Origin: Clostridium prolinivorans
GTDB taxonomy: Bacteria; Bacillota; Clostridia; Clostridiales; Clostridiaceae
Length of the DNA: 64,000 nucleotides
NCBI RefSeq assembly: GCF_004011155.1
Contig: NZ_RJWG01000005.1
Location: forward strand, 1-64,000
Reading direction: 5' to 3'
Positions 9,051 to 19,100 of the stretch are shown here, piece after piece. The notes below the pieces were generated by a model, which had not been told where the DNA came from, ran no database searches, and was given only the letters and a program-made list of their open reading frames with translations. A program made the position numbers and the translations under genes. Positions within the stretch are counted from its first letter, which is position 1. Each line of letters opens with the position of its first letter.

Positions 9051-10415
9051 TTATTTAAAAACCTTTTTTATGGCTTCCTTAAGAGAGGAAATCAATATAA
9101 CATCTGCATCCTTTGATTGTGCTTTTTCTCTATTTCTATATGGTATAACTATATTTTTAAAGCCCATTTTAATTCCTTCATTTACCAATCTATCACAATA
9201 AGAAACTGGTCTTACTTCTCCAGTAAGCCCCACTTCTCCTATAATTAACCCTTTTTCTAAATTTAATTCTTTACCTTTTAAACTCGATATAAGAGCTAAA
9301 GCCAAACCTAAATCTCCATAAGTTCCATAAATATTTAAACCACCTACTACATTAACATATACATCGCAATTATAAAAGGGGATTTTAAGTTTTTTTTCAA
9401 GTACTGCTAAAATTAAATTTAATCTAGAATTGTCTATTCCTACTGAAGTTCTTCTTGGTATAACAGCTTTAGTCTCGCTTACAAGTGCCTGTATTTCTAC
9501 TAGTATAGGCCTTGTGCCTTCCATAACACCTATAACAACTGCTCCTTCTTTTGTAGAGCTATTTTCTTCTAGAAATACTCTTGATGGATCTGTTATTTCT
9601 TTAAGTCCAGTACTAGACATTTCAAATACACCTATTTCACTTGTAGTTCCAAAACGGTTTTTTACTGTTCTTAATATTCTAAAGTCTTCTGTTCTTTCTC
9701 CTTCAAAAGTAAGCACAGCATCTACCATATGTTCTAAAACCCTTGGTCCTGCTAATTCTCCTGCTTTAGTTACATGAGCAACAATAAAAAAAGGTATATT
9801 TCTAGTTTTCCCAATACGCATTAAATCACTAGAACATTCTCTAACCTGAGAAACACTTCCTGGAGCAGAAGTTAAGTTATTTTTATACAAAGTTTGAATA
9901 GAATCTACTATTACAAATATAGGGTGAACATCTTCTATATGCTGCTCAATAATATCTATATTAGTTTCAGATAATATATAAAGCTCTGAAGAAATAGCTT
10001 CTAGTCTATCTCCTCTCATTTTTATCTGTTCTTCTGACTCTTCTCCAGATACATAAAGCACCTTACCATATCTTTTTGCAATATTATTTGCAGTTTGAAG
10101 AAGTAATGTTGACTTCCCAATACCTGGATCCCCGGAAATGAGTACTAAAGAGCCTTTTACAAGTCCCCCTCCTAAAACTCTATTAAGTTCTGATATACCT
10201 GTATCAAATCTTTCGTATTCTCCAGATTTTATATTTATAATACTTTGAGGCTTGTTACCAGTACTTATAGTAACTGCCCTTGTAAAGTCTTGAGCTGGAC
10301 TTTTTTGCTCTTCTGTCATACTATTCCACGATCCACATTCTGGACACTTCCCCATCCATTTAGGATTTTCATAACCGCACTTTTGGCAAATAAATACCGT
10401 TTTTGATTTAGCCAT
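9051..10415 (-). CDS. radA: DNA repair protein RadA (Sms)
   Basis: RecA-like ATPase that promotes branch migration in recombination. Order of features: N-terminal C4 zinc finger (CQKCGYENPKWMGKCPEC), Walker A GDPGIGKST around residue 95, Walker B region in PIFVIVDSIQTL, the RadA-specific KNRFGTT motif around 252, and a C-terminal Lon-protease-like P domain without protease activity (LGLALALISSLKG, GEVGLTGEVRPV). Length 454 residues is typical. It has an AT-rich upstream region that separates it from nagB, whose terminator lies at 10567-10606. Confidence 0.96.
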   Translation of the reverse strand: MAKSKTVFICQKCGYENPKWMGKCPECGSWNSMTEEQKSPAQDFTRAVTISTGNKPQSIINIKSGEYERFDTGISELNRVLGGGLVKGSLVLISGDPGIGKSTLLLQTANNIAKRYGKVLYVSGEESEEQIKMRGDRLEAISSELYILSETNIDIIEQHIEDVHPIFVIVDSIQTLYKNNLTSAPGSVSQVRECSSDLMRIGKTRNIPFFIVAHVTKAGELAGPRVLEHMVDAVLTFEGERTEDFRILRTVKNRFGTTSEIGVFEMSSTGLKEITDPSRVFLEENSSTKEGAVVIGVMEGTRPILVEIQALVSETKAVIPRRTSVGIDNSRLNLILAVLEKKLKIPFYNCDVYVNVVGGLNIYGTYGDLGLALALISSLKGKELNLEKGLIIGEVGLTGEVRPVSYCDRLVNEGIKMGFKNIVIPYRNREKAQSKDADVILISSLKEAIKKVFK

Positions 10416-10566
10416 AATTCTATCACCCTTAGTTTATAAGATTCTATTATTATACTCTTTTAAAGTAATGCTTTCAATTGATAATAAAATTTTTCAAATT
10501 CTAAACTTTTAAAAATTTAGTTATAATATATTTTTATAATTATTAAAATTATTAATCAAATTTTAA

Positions 10567-10606
10567 TAAAAAAATCTGCAAAATTTAATTATTTTGCAGA
10601 TTTTTT
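10567..10606 (-). terminator. Intrinsic terminator after nagB
   Basis: AAAATCTGCAAAAT and ATTTTGCAGATTTT form a perfect stem with a 6-base loop, with A/T runs on both sides. It closes the nagR-nagB transcript before the radA promoter region. Confidence 0.85.
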
Positions 10607-10684
10607 GTTATATATATTATTTCATTGTAATAATATTTTTGTAATAATATTTAACTACAGTTTTATCCAACAAATTTTCTTTTG

Positions 10685-11443
10685 TTATACATATTTTATT
10701 TCATTGTTTGAATTGTGTTTTAAAAGTGAGGCTGCTTCCTTATCTACTATTACAAGTACATCTGGATGAACTTGTAAAATAGATGCTGGAACTTTTGTAC
10801 TTATTTTATCCTCTACTAATTTAGCTATTATTTCAGCTTTCTTTTTTCCGCTTGCTAAAAGAATTATTTTTTTAGCTTTCATTATACTCCCGAGTCCCAT
10901 AGTTATAGCCTGAGTTGGTACTTCTTCTATATTTTCAAAAAATCTTGAATTTGCTTTTATAGTTTCTTTAGTAAGATCAGTTAAATGAGTGTTTAAATTT
11001 AAATAATCTGAAGGCTCATTAAATCCAATATGCCCATTTGTACCTATACCTAAAAGCTGAAGATCAATTCCACCTGCTTTTTCTATAGCTTCATCATATT
11101 CTCTGCATTCTTTTTCTATATCTTCTGCTACACCATTTGGAATATGAGTTTTATTTTTATCTATATTTACATGATTAAATAAATTTATATCCATAAAATA
11201 TCTATAGCTTTGAGGATGGTCGCCTTTTAATCCTCTATATTCATCTAAATTAAAAGAAGTTACCTGTGAAAAATCTACTTTATGTTCTTTATTTAATTTT
11301 ACTAATTCTTTATAAACTCCTTCTGGTGTACTCCCTGTTGCAAGACCAAGAACTGCATTAGGTTTTACATATAAAAGTTTAGCTATTTCATTAGCTGCAA
11401 TTTTACTCATTTCATTGTAATTATCTGCTACTATAACTTTCAT
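10685..11443 (-). CDS. nagB: Glucosamine-6-phosphate deaminase
   Basis: Converts glucosamine 6-phosphate to fructose 6-phosphate and ammonia. The family motifs are clear: LGLATGSTPEGVY (phosphate loop), TSFNLDEYRGL with the catalytic Asp, and LLGIGTNGHIGFNEP with the catalytic His. Length 252 residues is normal for the non-allosteric Gram-positive form. The ATG overlaps the stop of the GntR gene by four bases (ATGA), so the two are translationally coupled. No nagA is adjacent, which is unusual: nagA must be elsewhere if N-acetylglucosamine is used. Confidence 0.95.
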   Translation of the reverse strand: MKVIVADNYNEMSKIAANEIAKLLYVKPNAVLGLATGSTPEGVYKELVKLNKEHKVDFSQVTSFNLDEYRGLKGDHPQSYRYFMDINLFNHVNIDKNKTHIPNGVAEDIEKECREYDEAIEKAGGIDLQLLGIGTNGHIGFNEPSDYLNLNTHLTDLTKETIKANSRFFENIEEVPTQAITMGLGSIMKAKKIILLASGKKKAEIIAKLVEDKISTKVPASILQVHPDVLVIVDKEAASLLKHNSNNEIKYV

Positions 11444-12165
11444 TTTATTTTACCCTCTTTCCTAAGCATATTAACTTCTAATATATATTTATCTGATCTA
11501 TAAATAGATTCTTCAATAAAAATTAATTTACCATTATTAGTTATATTTTTACTAAAAGATTTTAAAAGAGGAACATCTTTTTCAATTCTAAATAGCTTTT
11601 TATAATTATCATCTATAAGTATAGCTTGTATAGAAGCTTCAGAATGATCTATAAATATTCCTTTTTCTTCTAATATGTTATATAAAGAATACTCAAGCTT
11701 TTTTCTTTCTACACCTTCTAGATATTGTAACGGAATATATACAAGTTCTTTAGCAATTACCTCTCCTTCTACAATTCTTAATCTATCTAATTTATAAACT
11801 TCATCATATGGAAGTAAATTTTTAAGATTTTCTAAAGTATGCACTTTTTCAAATGTTAAAATTTCTGTTTTAAGTTTAAGGCCTATTTTTTCAACCATCT
11901 CTGAAAAGCTCATTATATCTCTTTGCTTAACCTTAGGTTCACAAACAAAAGTTCCTTTGCCTTTTTCTCTATAAAGAACGCCTTCTTGTACAAGTTCTCC
12001 AAGTGCCTGTCTTACAGTCATTCTGCTTACATTGTGTTCTATAGAAAGCTCTCTTTCGCTGGCAATACATTCTCCAGCTTTCCAAACTCCTTTATTTATT
12101 TTTTGTTTAATATCTTCTTTTAATTGATAGTACACAGGAATTGGACTATTTTTATCTACACTCAT
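11440..12165 (-). CDS. nagR: GntR/HutC-family regulator, NagR (DasR/YvoA) type
   Basis: A 241-residue regulator with an N-terminal winged helix (about 8-75; INKGVWKAGECIASERELS, VSRMTVRQAL) and a C-terminal UTRA effector domain (about 95-235). NagR/DasR proteins respond to GlcN-6-P or GlcNAc-6-P. It is the first gene of a two-gene unit with nagB. A DasR/NagR-type operator overlaps its -35 box (12233-12248), so autorepression is likely. Linkage to nagB and the operator support the name; the effector was not tested. Confidence 0.9.
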   Translation of the reverse strand: MSVDKNSPIPVYYQLKEDIKQKINKGVWKAGECIASERELSIEHNVSRMTVRQALGELVQEGVLYREKGKGTFVCEPKVKQRDIMSFSEMVEKIGLKLKTEILTFEKVHTLENLKNLLPYDEVYKLDRLRIVEGEVIAKELVYIPLQYLEGVERKKLEYSLYNILEEKGIFIDHSEASIQAILIDDNYKKLFRIEKDVPLLKSFSKNITNNGKLIFIEESIYRSDKYILEVNMLRKEGKIK

Positions 12166-12212
12166 ACTTAAACACCACTCTTTATTTATATAATAAATTC
12201 TATTTATTATAT

Positions 12213-12248
12213 ATTATAACCTATATACCTATAGATGTCTATACCAGT
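12213..12248 (-). promoter_or_regulatory. nagR promoter with overlapping dre-type operator
   Basis: On the minus strand TAGACA (12236-12241) and TATAAT (12213-12218) are spaced by 17 bases. ACTGGTATAGACATCT at 12233-12248 closely matches the DasR/YvoA/NagR operator (known sites such as ATTGGTATAGACAACT) and covers the -35 box. This predicts repression of nagR-nagB, relieved by amino sugar phosphates. Confidence 0.75.
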
Positions 12249-12264
12249 TTAAATTTTTTCTATA

Positions 12265-12300
12265 TAAAAAGCAGTTTAAATTAAGTTAAACTGCTTTTTA
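12265..12300 (-). terminator. Intrinsic terminator after the penicillin-binding protein gene region
   Basis: GCAGTTTAA (12271-12279) pairs perfectly with TTAAACTGC (12286-12294), flanked by A5 and T5 runs. It lies between nagR's promoter and the end of the PBP gene, and on the minus strand would end the PBP transcript before the nagR promoter. Confidence 0.8.
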
Positions 12301-12327
12301 ATGTTTCAGCTATTTTTTATAAGCTTT

Positions 12328-14385
12328 TTAGTGTTTTAAGTATTTTTCCATAACATTCTTTACTTTAGGAACTACATAAGAACTTCCACCCTTATTTTCT
12401 ACATTTTCAATCATCATAACAGTCATAATGCTTGGGTTTTCTGTGTTATAAGAAATAAACCATCCATTTTCTTTTCCAGTTTTCCCTTGATTTTGTTTTA
12501 ACTCTGCAGTACCAGTTTTTCCTGCTAAAGTTATACCTGATATTTTGGCATCATGTCCTGTCCCATTTGGATTTTCTATTACTTGAATTAAATCTTTATT
12601 TATAATATCTGCAATTTCCTTTGATATAACATTTTCTTTCCAAATTTTAGGATTATCTGTTTTATCTTTCATCTCCAATATAGGTTTTAGTATATTACCG
12701 TTATTTACAAAAGATCCATAAATAAGTGCAAGCTGAAGTGGATTCATAAGCACATCACCTTGTCCATAACCGCTATCTGCAAGTTTAATTCCATCTTTAT
12801 CATTTATATCTCCTATTTGCGATGAAACCATAGGAAATGGAAATTCTATCTTTTCCCCAATTCCAAAATCTTTAGCTCCATTTATAAAATTATCTTTCCC
12901 TATATCTAAAGCTGTTTTAGCAAAATATATATTATCTGAATATATAAGAGCTTCCATTAAATTTAAAGATGTATATTCACTATGTACCCTTGTTACAAAA
13001 TAATTTCCCCAAGAAGAATCTTTTTGCCATTTTTCTCCTTGAATTGTAATCTTTTTAGAAGGATCTAGTTTGTTAGTTTTGAGCCCTATTGCTGCAGTAA
13101 TTGGTTTAAAAGTAGAACCTGGAACAGTAGCATTACTAAATTTACTTAAAAGAGGCTTGCTTTCATTTTTTTCTAAAGCTATATAATTTCTATTACTTAT
13201 TTCACTTACAATTAAATTAGGATCGTAGGAAGGAGTGCTTACCAATGCTAAAACTTCTCCTGTTTTAGGATTTACTGCTACTCCTGTTCCACTATCGCCT
13301 TTAATTTCATTATAAATATTTTTCTGCAAATTTATATCTATAGAAATAGTAATATCCTCTCCATCTTTTTTTTCTTTTTCAAGTACAACTTCCTTTTGTA
13401 CACCTTTATCATCATTTATATAAATAGCACCACCAGCTTCTCCCCTAAGTCTTTTTTCATAAATTGATTCAAGTCCTGTTTTTCCTATAATATCACTACT
13501 ATCATAACCTTGATCTTTATATTTTTTAAGTTCTTCTGCAGTAATATTATCTACATATCCTATAAGCTGTGCTGCAGCTTCTTTTTCAGGATAATATCTT
13601 ATAGTAATATCTTCAGAGGCAGTTGAAGTAAAAACTCCAGGAAGTTCTATAGCCTTTTTGGCTTTATCTATATCATCTTCTCTAGAAAGCCTCATTACAA
13701 ATGCTCTTTGATCTGGATGAGACTTAACGTAAGGCTGATTTAAAACATTTTCAATTTCTTCTTTAGTAACTTTTAATATACTTGAAAGCTGATTTATGAT
13801 ATTTTCTTTATCACTTTGAATTTTTTCAGGAACAATATAAATATCAACAGCCTTTCTATTTACTGCCAAACCTTTCCCATTTCTATCTTTTATTTCGCCT
13901 CGCTTACCAATACTTTTTACATAAGAAATACTATCTCCTTTAGTAAGATTAGGTAAAATCATGCTTTCATCCCAAACTACATACCAATCTTTGCTTTTCC
14001 CCTGCTTTTCGTTTATAAGACTTACTTCATATGTAAAATCTTTATTACCTATAGGGGTTTGTAATGATATTTTTACTGGAAATTTAACTTTATTATCTTT
14101 ATCTTTTTCAAACTTTTCAGGATAGCTTGGACTTATAATTATCTTACTTACATGTGCTGCATCGTATATATTTTTATATCTTTCAGTAAAATATTTCTCA
14201 TCTATATTTTTTTTAGATTCACTAGATAACATATTATACATTGATGAGTAATCCTTTTGAGCAAGAAATTTACTAAATTCATCAAAAACAACATTAGGAC
14301 TTTTACTTTTAAAGCAACCTGTTAATGAAAATACTATAATTAATAATAAACCTAATAAATGTTTTTTATTTTTCACCACACTCAT
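12328..14385 (-). CDS. MecA/PBP3-like penicillin-binding transpeptidase lipoprotein
   Basis: Class B penicillin-binding protein cross-linking peptidoglycan outside the membrane. A lipoprotein signal with lipobox LTGC (Cys24) is followed by an NTF2-like MecA N-terminal domain (about 30-145), a PBP dimerisation domain (about 150-320) and a transpeptidase domain with all three motifs: STFK near residue 420, SDN near 483 and KTGT near 622. Length about 685 fits the PBP3/PBP2a lineage, which often has low beta-lactam affinity; resistance cannot be judged from sequence alone. The ATG abuts its AAGGGAG site, so initiation at the GTG codons 6-9 bases further in is equally likely. Confidence 0.92.
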   Translation of the reverse strand: MSVVKNKKHLLGLLLIIVFSLTGCFKSKSPNVVFDEFSKFLAQKDYSSMYNMLSSESKKNIDEKYFTERYKNIYDAAHVSKIIISPSYPEKFEKDKDNKVKFPVKISLQTPIGNKDFTYEVSLINEKQGKSKDWYVVWDESMILPNLTKGDSISYVKSIGKRGEIKDRNGKGLAVNRKAVDIYIVPEKIQSDKENIINQLSSILKVTKEEIENVLNQPYVKSHPDQRAFVMRLSREDDIDKAKKAIELPGVFTSTASEDITIRYYPEKEAAAQLIGYVDNITAEELKKYKDQGYDSSDIIGKTGLESIYEKRLRGEAGGAIYINDDKGVQKEVVLEKEKKDGEDITISIDINLQKNIYNEIKGDSGTGVAVNPKTGEVLALVSTPSYDPNLIVSEISNRNYIALEKNESKPLLSKFSNATVPGSTFKPITAAIGLKTNKLDPSKKITIQGEKWQKDSSWGNYFVTRVHSEYTSLNLMEALIYSDNIYFAKTALDIGKDNFINGAKDFGIGEKIEFPFPMVSSQIGDINDKDGIKLADSGYGQGDVLMNPLQLALIYGSFVNNGNILKPILEMKDKTDNPKIWKENVISKEIADIINKDLIQVIENPNGTGHDAKISGITLAGKTGTAELKQNQGKTGKENGWFISYNTENPSIMTVMMIENVENKGGSSYVVPKVKNVMEKYLKH

Positions 14386-14397
14386 CTCCCTTATAAT

Positions 14398-14452
14398 GAA
14401 AGGACTGAAGCAAAATATATTTATGAATTATTTATTTTGCTTCAGTCCTTTC
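14398..14452 (-). terminator. Strong intrinsic terminator after clpC
   Basis: A perfect 19-bp inverted repeat (14399-14417 with 14433-14451, arms reading AAAGGACTGAAGCAAAATA and its complement). It ends the ctsR-mcsA-mcsB-clpC transcript and lies close to the start of the next gene, so it could also insulate the PBP gene. Confidence 0.85.
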
Positions 14453-14491
14453 TTACTTATTATATTAAAAATAATTTATATTAAAAATGAT

Positions 14492-16957
14492 TTAAATTCT
14501 AATAAATTTGAGCTCATTATCTTCTGCTGTAACTTTAACCTTTTGACCTGAAGATATATTTCCTTTTAATATTTCTTCTGATAATTTATCTTCTACAGCT
14601 TTAGTTATAGCTCTTCTAAGAGGTCTTGCACCATAAGTTATATCATAACCTTCCTTAGTAAGATAAGTTTCTGCACTATCATCAAAAACAAGTTCTATTC
14701 CTTGCTCTTTAATTCTATCTGAAACATTTTTAAGCATAAGTTTAACTATTTGCTTTAAGTTATCTTCATTAAGAGGATGGAATACTATAATATCATCAAT
14801 TCTATTTAAAAACTCTGGTCTGAAAGAACGCTTAAGTTCATCCATAACATTTTCTTTCATTTTTTCATATTCATTTTCTGCCTCTTTAGTATTAGGTGCA
14901 GAAAATCCTAAGCTTTTTTGTTTTTTAATTGTACTTGCTCCTACATTTGAAGTCATTATTATTATAGTATTTTTAAAATCTACAGTTTTACCTTTTCCAT
15001 CGGTAAGTCTACCATCTTCTAAAATTTGGAGAAGTATATTAAATACTTCTGGATGAGCTTTTTCAATTTCATCAAAAAGCACTACTGAATATGGATTTCT
15101 TCTTACTTTTTCAGTAAGCTGTCCTCCTTCATCATATCCTACATATCCTGGAGGTGAACCTATAAGTCTAGATACTGTATGCTTTTCCATGTATTCAGAC
15201 ATATCTATTCTAATCATACTATTTTCATCACCAAACATAGCTTCAGCAAGTGCCTTAGAAAGTTCTGTCTTACCTACTCCAGTAGGTCCTAAAAATATAA
15301 ATGAACCTATTGGCCTTTTTGGATCTTTAAGACCAACTCTGGAACGTCTTACTGCTCTTGCAATAGATTTTACAGCCTCATCTTGACCTATAACTCTGCT
15401 ATGAAGTATTTCTTCAAGCTTTAAAAGTCTTTCAGATTCTTTTTCAGTAAGCTTTTCTACAGGAACATTAGTCCATCTTGAAACTACAGATGCAATTTCT
15501 TTTTCTCCCACTATATTGTGAGTAGAGCCTTCATTTTGTGCTTTCCAATTATTTTTTTCACTTTCAAGCTTATCTTTTAATTCTTTTTCTTTATCACGAA
15601 GTTGTGCAGCTTTTTCAAAATCCTGAACTCTAATAGCATCTTCTTTTTCCTTTGTTGTCTTTTCTATTTCTTCTTCAAGTTTCTTTAAATCTGGTGGTGC
15701 AGTTAAGTTTGCAATTCTAACTTTAGCTGCAGCTTCATCTATAAGGTCTATTGCCTTATCTGGAAGATATCTATCTGTAATATATCTATCTGATAAATTA
15801 ACAGCTGCCTCTATAGCTTCATCTGTGATTTTAACTCTGTGATGAGCTTCATATTTATCTCTTAAACCTCTCAATATTTGAAGTGCTTCTTCTTTTGTAG
15901 GCTCTCCAACTGTTACTGGTTGAAATCTTCTCTCTAAAGCTGAATCTTTTTCTATATATTTTCTATATTCATCAATAGTTGTAGCACCTATGCATTGAAT
16001 TTCTCCTCTAGCTAATGCCGGCTTTAATATATTGGAAGCATCAATAGCTCCTTCAGCTCCTCCAGCTCCTATAATTGTGTGAATTTCATCAATAAATAGT
16101 ATTACATTTTGAACTTTTCTTATTTCTTCCATTACTTTTTTTAATCTATCTTCAAATTCTCCCCTATATTTAGAACCTGCTACCATAGATGAAAGATCTA
16201 ATGTTACTACTCTTTTATTTTTTAATATTTCAGGAATATTGCCTGATACAATTCTTTGTGCTAAACCTTCTACAACTGCTGTTTTACCAACACCAGGATC
16301 ACCAATTAAGCAAGGATTATTTTTAATTCTTCTGCTTAATATTTCAAGAACTCTTTGAGTTTCTTTATCTCTTCCTATAACAGGATCTAGCTTTCCTTCA
16401 GCAGCCATAGCAGTTAAATCTCTCCCAAATTGATCCAAAGTAGGAGTAGATGTACCACGTGATCTATTAGAAGAACCTGAAACCCCAATATTAGGCTCAC
16501 CTTCTTGCTCTCCCATACCTCCTGAAAGACTATTTATAAGTTCTTTTCTTAATGCTTCAAAGTTAGCACCTAAACTGCTAAGTATAGTAAAAGCTACACC
16601 TTCTGATTCTCTTATAAGAGCCAAAAGCATATGCTCTGGACTTATATAATTATGCCCTAAATTTCTAGACTCTAAAAGGCTTAATTCTAAAAGTCTTTTG
16701 GTTCTTGGTGTTAAAGGAATTTCGTTTTTAAATAAATCTGCTTCACCTTTCCCTTCATATTCTTCTACTAAACTTCTAACCTTTTCTACTGTTATACCAG
16801 ACTCATTTAAAAGTCTTCCTGCTATTCCATTTTCTTCTCTTAAAATTCCAAGAAGTATATGTTCTGTACCTACATAACCATGTCTAAAATTTTGTGCTTC
16901 CTCTTGAGCGTACATAATAACTTTTTGAGCTCTTTCTGTAAATCTTGAAAACATCAT
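14492..16957 (-). CDS. clpC: ATP-dependent Clp protease ATP-binding subunit ClpC
   Basis: AAA+ unfoldase of the ClpCP protease that removes damaged or arginine-phosphorylated proteins. Order: double Clp N-domain (about 1-145), AAA1 with Walker [13 protein letters not shown] near residue 205, a UVR-containing middle domain (about 415-470), AAA2 with [12 protein letters not shown], and a C-terminal D2-small domain. The ClpP-binding loop is expected in AAA2. The ATG at 16957 follows AGGTGG at 7 bases. Length about 821 residues is normal. It starts 23 bases after mcsB and is the last gene of the CtsR operon. Confidence 0.96.
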   Translation of the reverse strand: MMFSRFTERAQKVIMYAQEEAQNFRHGYVGTEHILLGILREENGIAGRLLNESGITVEKVRSLVEEYEGKGEADLFKNEIPLTPRTKRLLELSLLESRNLGHNYISPEHMLLALIRESEGVAFTILSSLGANFEALRKELINSLSGGMGEQEGEPNIGVSGSSNRSRGTSTPTLDQFGRDLTAMAAEGKLDPVIGRDKETQRVLEILSRRIKNNPCLIGDPGVGKTAVVEGLAQRIVSGNIPEILKNKRVVTLDLSSMVAGSKYRGEFEDRLKKVMEEIRKVQNVILFIDEIHTIIGAGGAEGAIDASNILKPALARGEIQCIGATTIDEYRKYIEKDSALERRFQPVTVGEPTKEEALQILRGLRDKYEAHHRVKITDEAIEAAVNLSDRYITDRYLPDKAIDLIDEAAAKVRIANLTAPPDLKKLEEEIEKTTKEKEDAIRVQDFEKAAQLRDKEKELKDKLESEKNNWKAQNEGSTHNIVGEKEIASVVSRWTNVPVEKLTEKESERLLKLEEILHSRVIGQDEAVKSIARAVRRSRVGLKDPKRPIGSFIFLGPTGVGKTELSKALAEAMFGDENSMIRIDMSEYMEKHTVSRLIGSPPGYVGYDEGGQLTEKVRRNPYSVVLFDEIEKAHPEVFNILLQILEDGRLTDGKGKTVDFKNTIIIMTSNVGASTIKKQKSLGFSAPNTKEAENEYEKMKENVMDELKRSFRPEFLNRIDDIIVFHPLNEDNLKQIVKLMLKNVSDRIKEQGIELVFDDSAETYLTKEGYDITYGARPLRRAITKAVEDKLSEEILKGNISSGQKVKVTAEDNELKFIRI

Positions 16958-16979
16958 AAAAATCACCACCTAAAATCTA

Positions 16980-18011
16980 TTATTCTATATTATTTCCTCC
17001 AAGCCTCTGTCTTATAAGCTTAGCTCTTCTATAATCTCTTTCTTTATCAGAAAGATTCATATTTGATATAAGCTGCAAAGTTGCAGGCTGTACTTCTACC
17101 AAAAGGGAATTTAAAACTCCACTTTCTACATCTTTAATTATACCCATTTCTACTCCCATTCTTACACTAGATAAAAGATTTAAACATTCTTTTGAATCTA
17201 TTAATACTGCTGATTTTAAAATTCCAAGAGATCTATATATTTTATCTTCTAACTCAAGCTTATGAGTTTTCATAAGATGAGATCTATAAAATTGTTCTTT
17301 TTCAATTATTTGACTTACTACAGCTTTTAAATTGTCTATTATTTCTTCTTCACTTAATCCTAAAGTTATTTGATTAGATATTTGATATAAATTCCCTTCA
17401 GCTTTTGATCCTTCTCCGAATAATCCTCTAACAGTCATGCCAACTTGAGTAACAGCATTTAAAATACTTCCTATAGCATTATTCATAGCTAATGCTGGTA
17501 AATGAAGCATAACAGACGCTCTAAGACCAGTTCCAATATTAGTTGGGCAAGCTGTTATATACCCAAGTTTTTCATCGAAAGCAAAATCTAAGCTTTCTTC
17601 TAATAGATTATCTAATTTATCAGCAGTATCATAAGCTTCTTCTAAATTAAATCCAGAAGTTATACACTGAAGTCTTATATGATCCTCTTCATTTATCATA
17701 ATACTTACAGTTTCTTTATCATCTACTATAAAAGCAGACTTTTTATAATTAGATAAAAGTTTATTACTTATTAAATGTTTTTCAAAATATGATGCATTAA
17801 CAATATCGTCATTTTCCCATAAATACTTACTTTTATAATTTTTTTGAGCATAAGAAGATTTGTAGAAAGCCTCTTCAACTTTTTTTACTATCTTCTTACC
17901 ATTTTCTGTATCTAACTTATCTGGAAAAGGAATATTTTTTATATTTCTTGCAAGCCTTATTCTACTACTTAAAACTATATTGTTACCTTGAGGCTCTAAC
18001 CAATTTTGCAC
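16980..18011 (-). CDS. mcsB: Protein arginine kinase McsB
   Basis: Phosphorylates arginine residues of misfolded proteins, marking them for ClpCP. It resembles phosphagen kinases: SSRIRLARNI near the N-terminus (nucleotide/phosphate-binding arginines) and the signature CPTNIGTGLRASVMLHLP in the middle, with the conserved Cys followed by the glycine loop. The C-terminal portion (MGIIKDVE...) would carry the phospho-arginine pocket. Length 343 residues is slightly below B. subtilis McsB (363). It is preceded by mcsA by 14 bases and followed by clpC, so the kinase and its activator are made together. Confidence 0.95.
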   Translation of the reverse strand: MQNWLEPQGNNIVLSSRIRLARNIKNIPFPDKLDTENGKKIVKKVEEAFYKSSYAQKNYKSKYLWENDDIVNASYFEKHLISNKLLSNYKKSAFIVDDKETVSIMINEEDHIRLQCITSGFNLEEAYDTADKLDNLLEESLDFAFDEKLGYITACPTNIGTGLRASVMLHLPALAMNNAIGSILNAVTQVGMTVRGLFGEGSKAEGNLYQISNQITLGLSEEEIIDNLKAVVSQIIEKEQFYRSHLMKTHKLELEDKIYRSLGILKSAVLIDSKECLNLLSSVRMGVEMGIIKDVESGVLNSLLVEVQPATLQLISNMNLSDKERDYRRAKLIRQRLGGNNIE

Positions 18012-18025
18012 AAAAAATTCCCCCT

Positions 18026-18544
18026 TTACTCTTCATTCTTTTGAAGAGATTTAATCATATCTCTTATTTCTGCAGCTTTTTCATATTCTTCATTTGCAAT
18101 AGCCTTTTGTAATTCTTCTTTAAGTTTTATAATTCTTCTTTTCTCTATAATACCTTTACCCAATTTTTTAGGTATTTTCCCTGTATGTTCTATATTTCCT
18201 TGAACTCTTTTAATTACAGGAGATAAACCTTGAGCAAAAGTTTCATAACATTCACTGCATCCAAGAAGTCCATTTTTTTTAAAATCTTTAAAAGTTGTTC
18301 CGCAATTTTTACAAGAAACCTCTGAAACTTTATTTATTTGAACCGCTGGAGACATATAATCCATAAGTCCGCTTAATATATTTTGAAATGAAAAAGAAGG
18401 TCCAAATATAAAATCATTTTCCATAGAAATACCTTGAATCTTATTAGCACAACTTTCACATAAATTTAACTCCTGTTTTTCCCCATTAATTATTTGAGTA
18501 AAATGCACATTAGCTTCATTTTTGTGGCAATTCTCACACAACAT
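18026..18544 (-). CDS. mcsA: McsA, zinc-finger activator of McsB
   Basis: A 172-residue protein with four CxxC knuckles: CENCHKN and CESCANK near the N-terminus, and CKNCGTTF and CSECYETF around residues 90-115, giving two zinc sites, followed by a C-terminal UVR domain (about 134-168, LKEELQKAIANEEYEKAAEIRD). McsA activates the McsB kinase and modulates CtsR. I place the start at the ATG at 18544, six bases after GAGGTG; the in-frame GTG nine bases earlier is part of that site. It lies between ctsR and mcsB in the heat-shock operon. Confidence 0.93.
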   Translation of the reverse strand: MLCENCHKNEANVHFTQIINGEKQELNLCESCANKIQGISMENDFIFGPSFSFQNILSGLMDYMSPAVQINKVSEVSCKNCGTTFKDFKKNGLLGCSECYETFAQGLSPVIKRVQGNIEHTGKIPKKLGKGIIEKRRIIKLKEELQKAIANEEYEKAAEIRDMIKSLQKNEE

Positions 18545-18572
18545 ATTATTCACCTCAATTTTTTAAATATTA

Positions 18573-19025
18573 TTATAGTATGTTCATTATCATTGCTCTT
18601 AATAAATCTGCTCTTAATTTATTTTTATTTTCTATAGCTCCTAAAACTCTATCATTTATAACTATTTTCATTATAGAAGCTTCTCTTTTTGTAATAATTT
18701 TACTATCTAAAAGAGTATTTATAATTTGAACTCCACTATCATATGTCAAACTATTTCCTATTTTTTCATTAATAGCCTTTAATAGTACATTATTGTGTGT
18801 AAATTCTATTTTCTTTATTAATATACATCCGCCGCCACCTCTTTTGCTTTCAACGCAATAGCCTTTATCTATAGTAAATCTTGTGGTTAAAACATAATTT
18901 ATTTGAGAAGGAGCACAACTAAAATAGCTTGCAAGTTCATTTCTTTGTATTTGAAGTTCACCTTCATCATTATTTTCAACTAAATCCTTTATAAATTGCT
19001 CTATAATATCTGATAATCTAGCCAC
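18573..19025 (-). CDS. ctsR: CtsR transcriptional repressor of class III heat-shock genes
   Basis: A 150-residue CtsR. The N-terminal winged helix includes LSDIIEQFIKDLV and SCAPSQINYVLTTRF; the beta-wing with the key arginine is in ESKRGGGGC (tetraglycine thermosensing loop). The C-terminal domain (about 80-150) is the dimerisation and McsB-contact region. The GTG at 19025 follows AGGAGG at 6 bases; the frame remains open 25 codons upstream, but that stretch is the promoter and operator. It heads ctsR-mcsA-mcsB-clpC. Confidence 0.95.
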   Translation of the reverse strand: MARLSDIIEQFIKDLVENNDEGELQIQRNELASYFSCAPSQINYVLTTRFTIDKGYCVESKRGGGGCILIKKIEFTHNNVLLKAINEKIGNSLTYDSGVQIINTLLDSKIITKREASIMKIVINDRVLGAIENKNKLRADLLRAMIMNIL

Positions 19026-19043
19026 GAAAATCCTCCTTCTGAC

Positions 19044-19097
19044 TTTGACTTTCTTTGACTTTAATTTAATACTAATACTCTTATACCTTAAATTCAA
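19044..19097 (-). promoter_or_regulatory. ctsR promoter and CtsR operator
   Basis: The direct repeat AGTCAAA-GAA-AGTCAAA occupies 19044-19060 on the minus strand, an exact match to the CtsR heptad operator, with a third partial copy (AGTCAGA) just downstream. TTGAAT (19092-19097) and TAGTAT (19069-19074) with a 17-base spacer form a plausible SigA promoter, so the operator covers the transcription start and leader. This gives autoregulated heat induction of the operon. Confidence 0.9.
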
Positions 19098-19100
19098 CAA

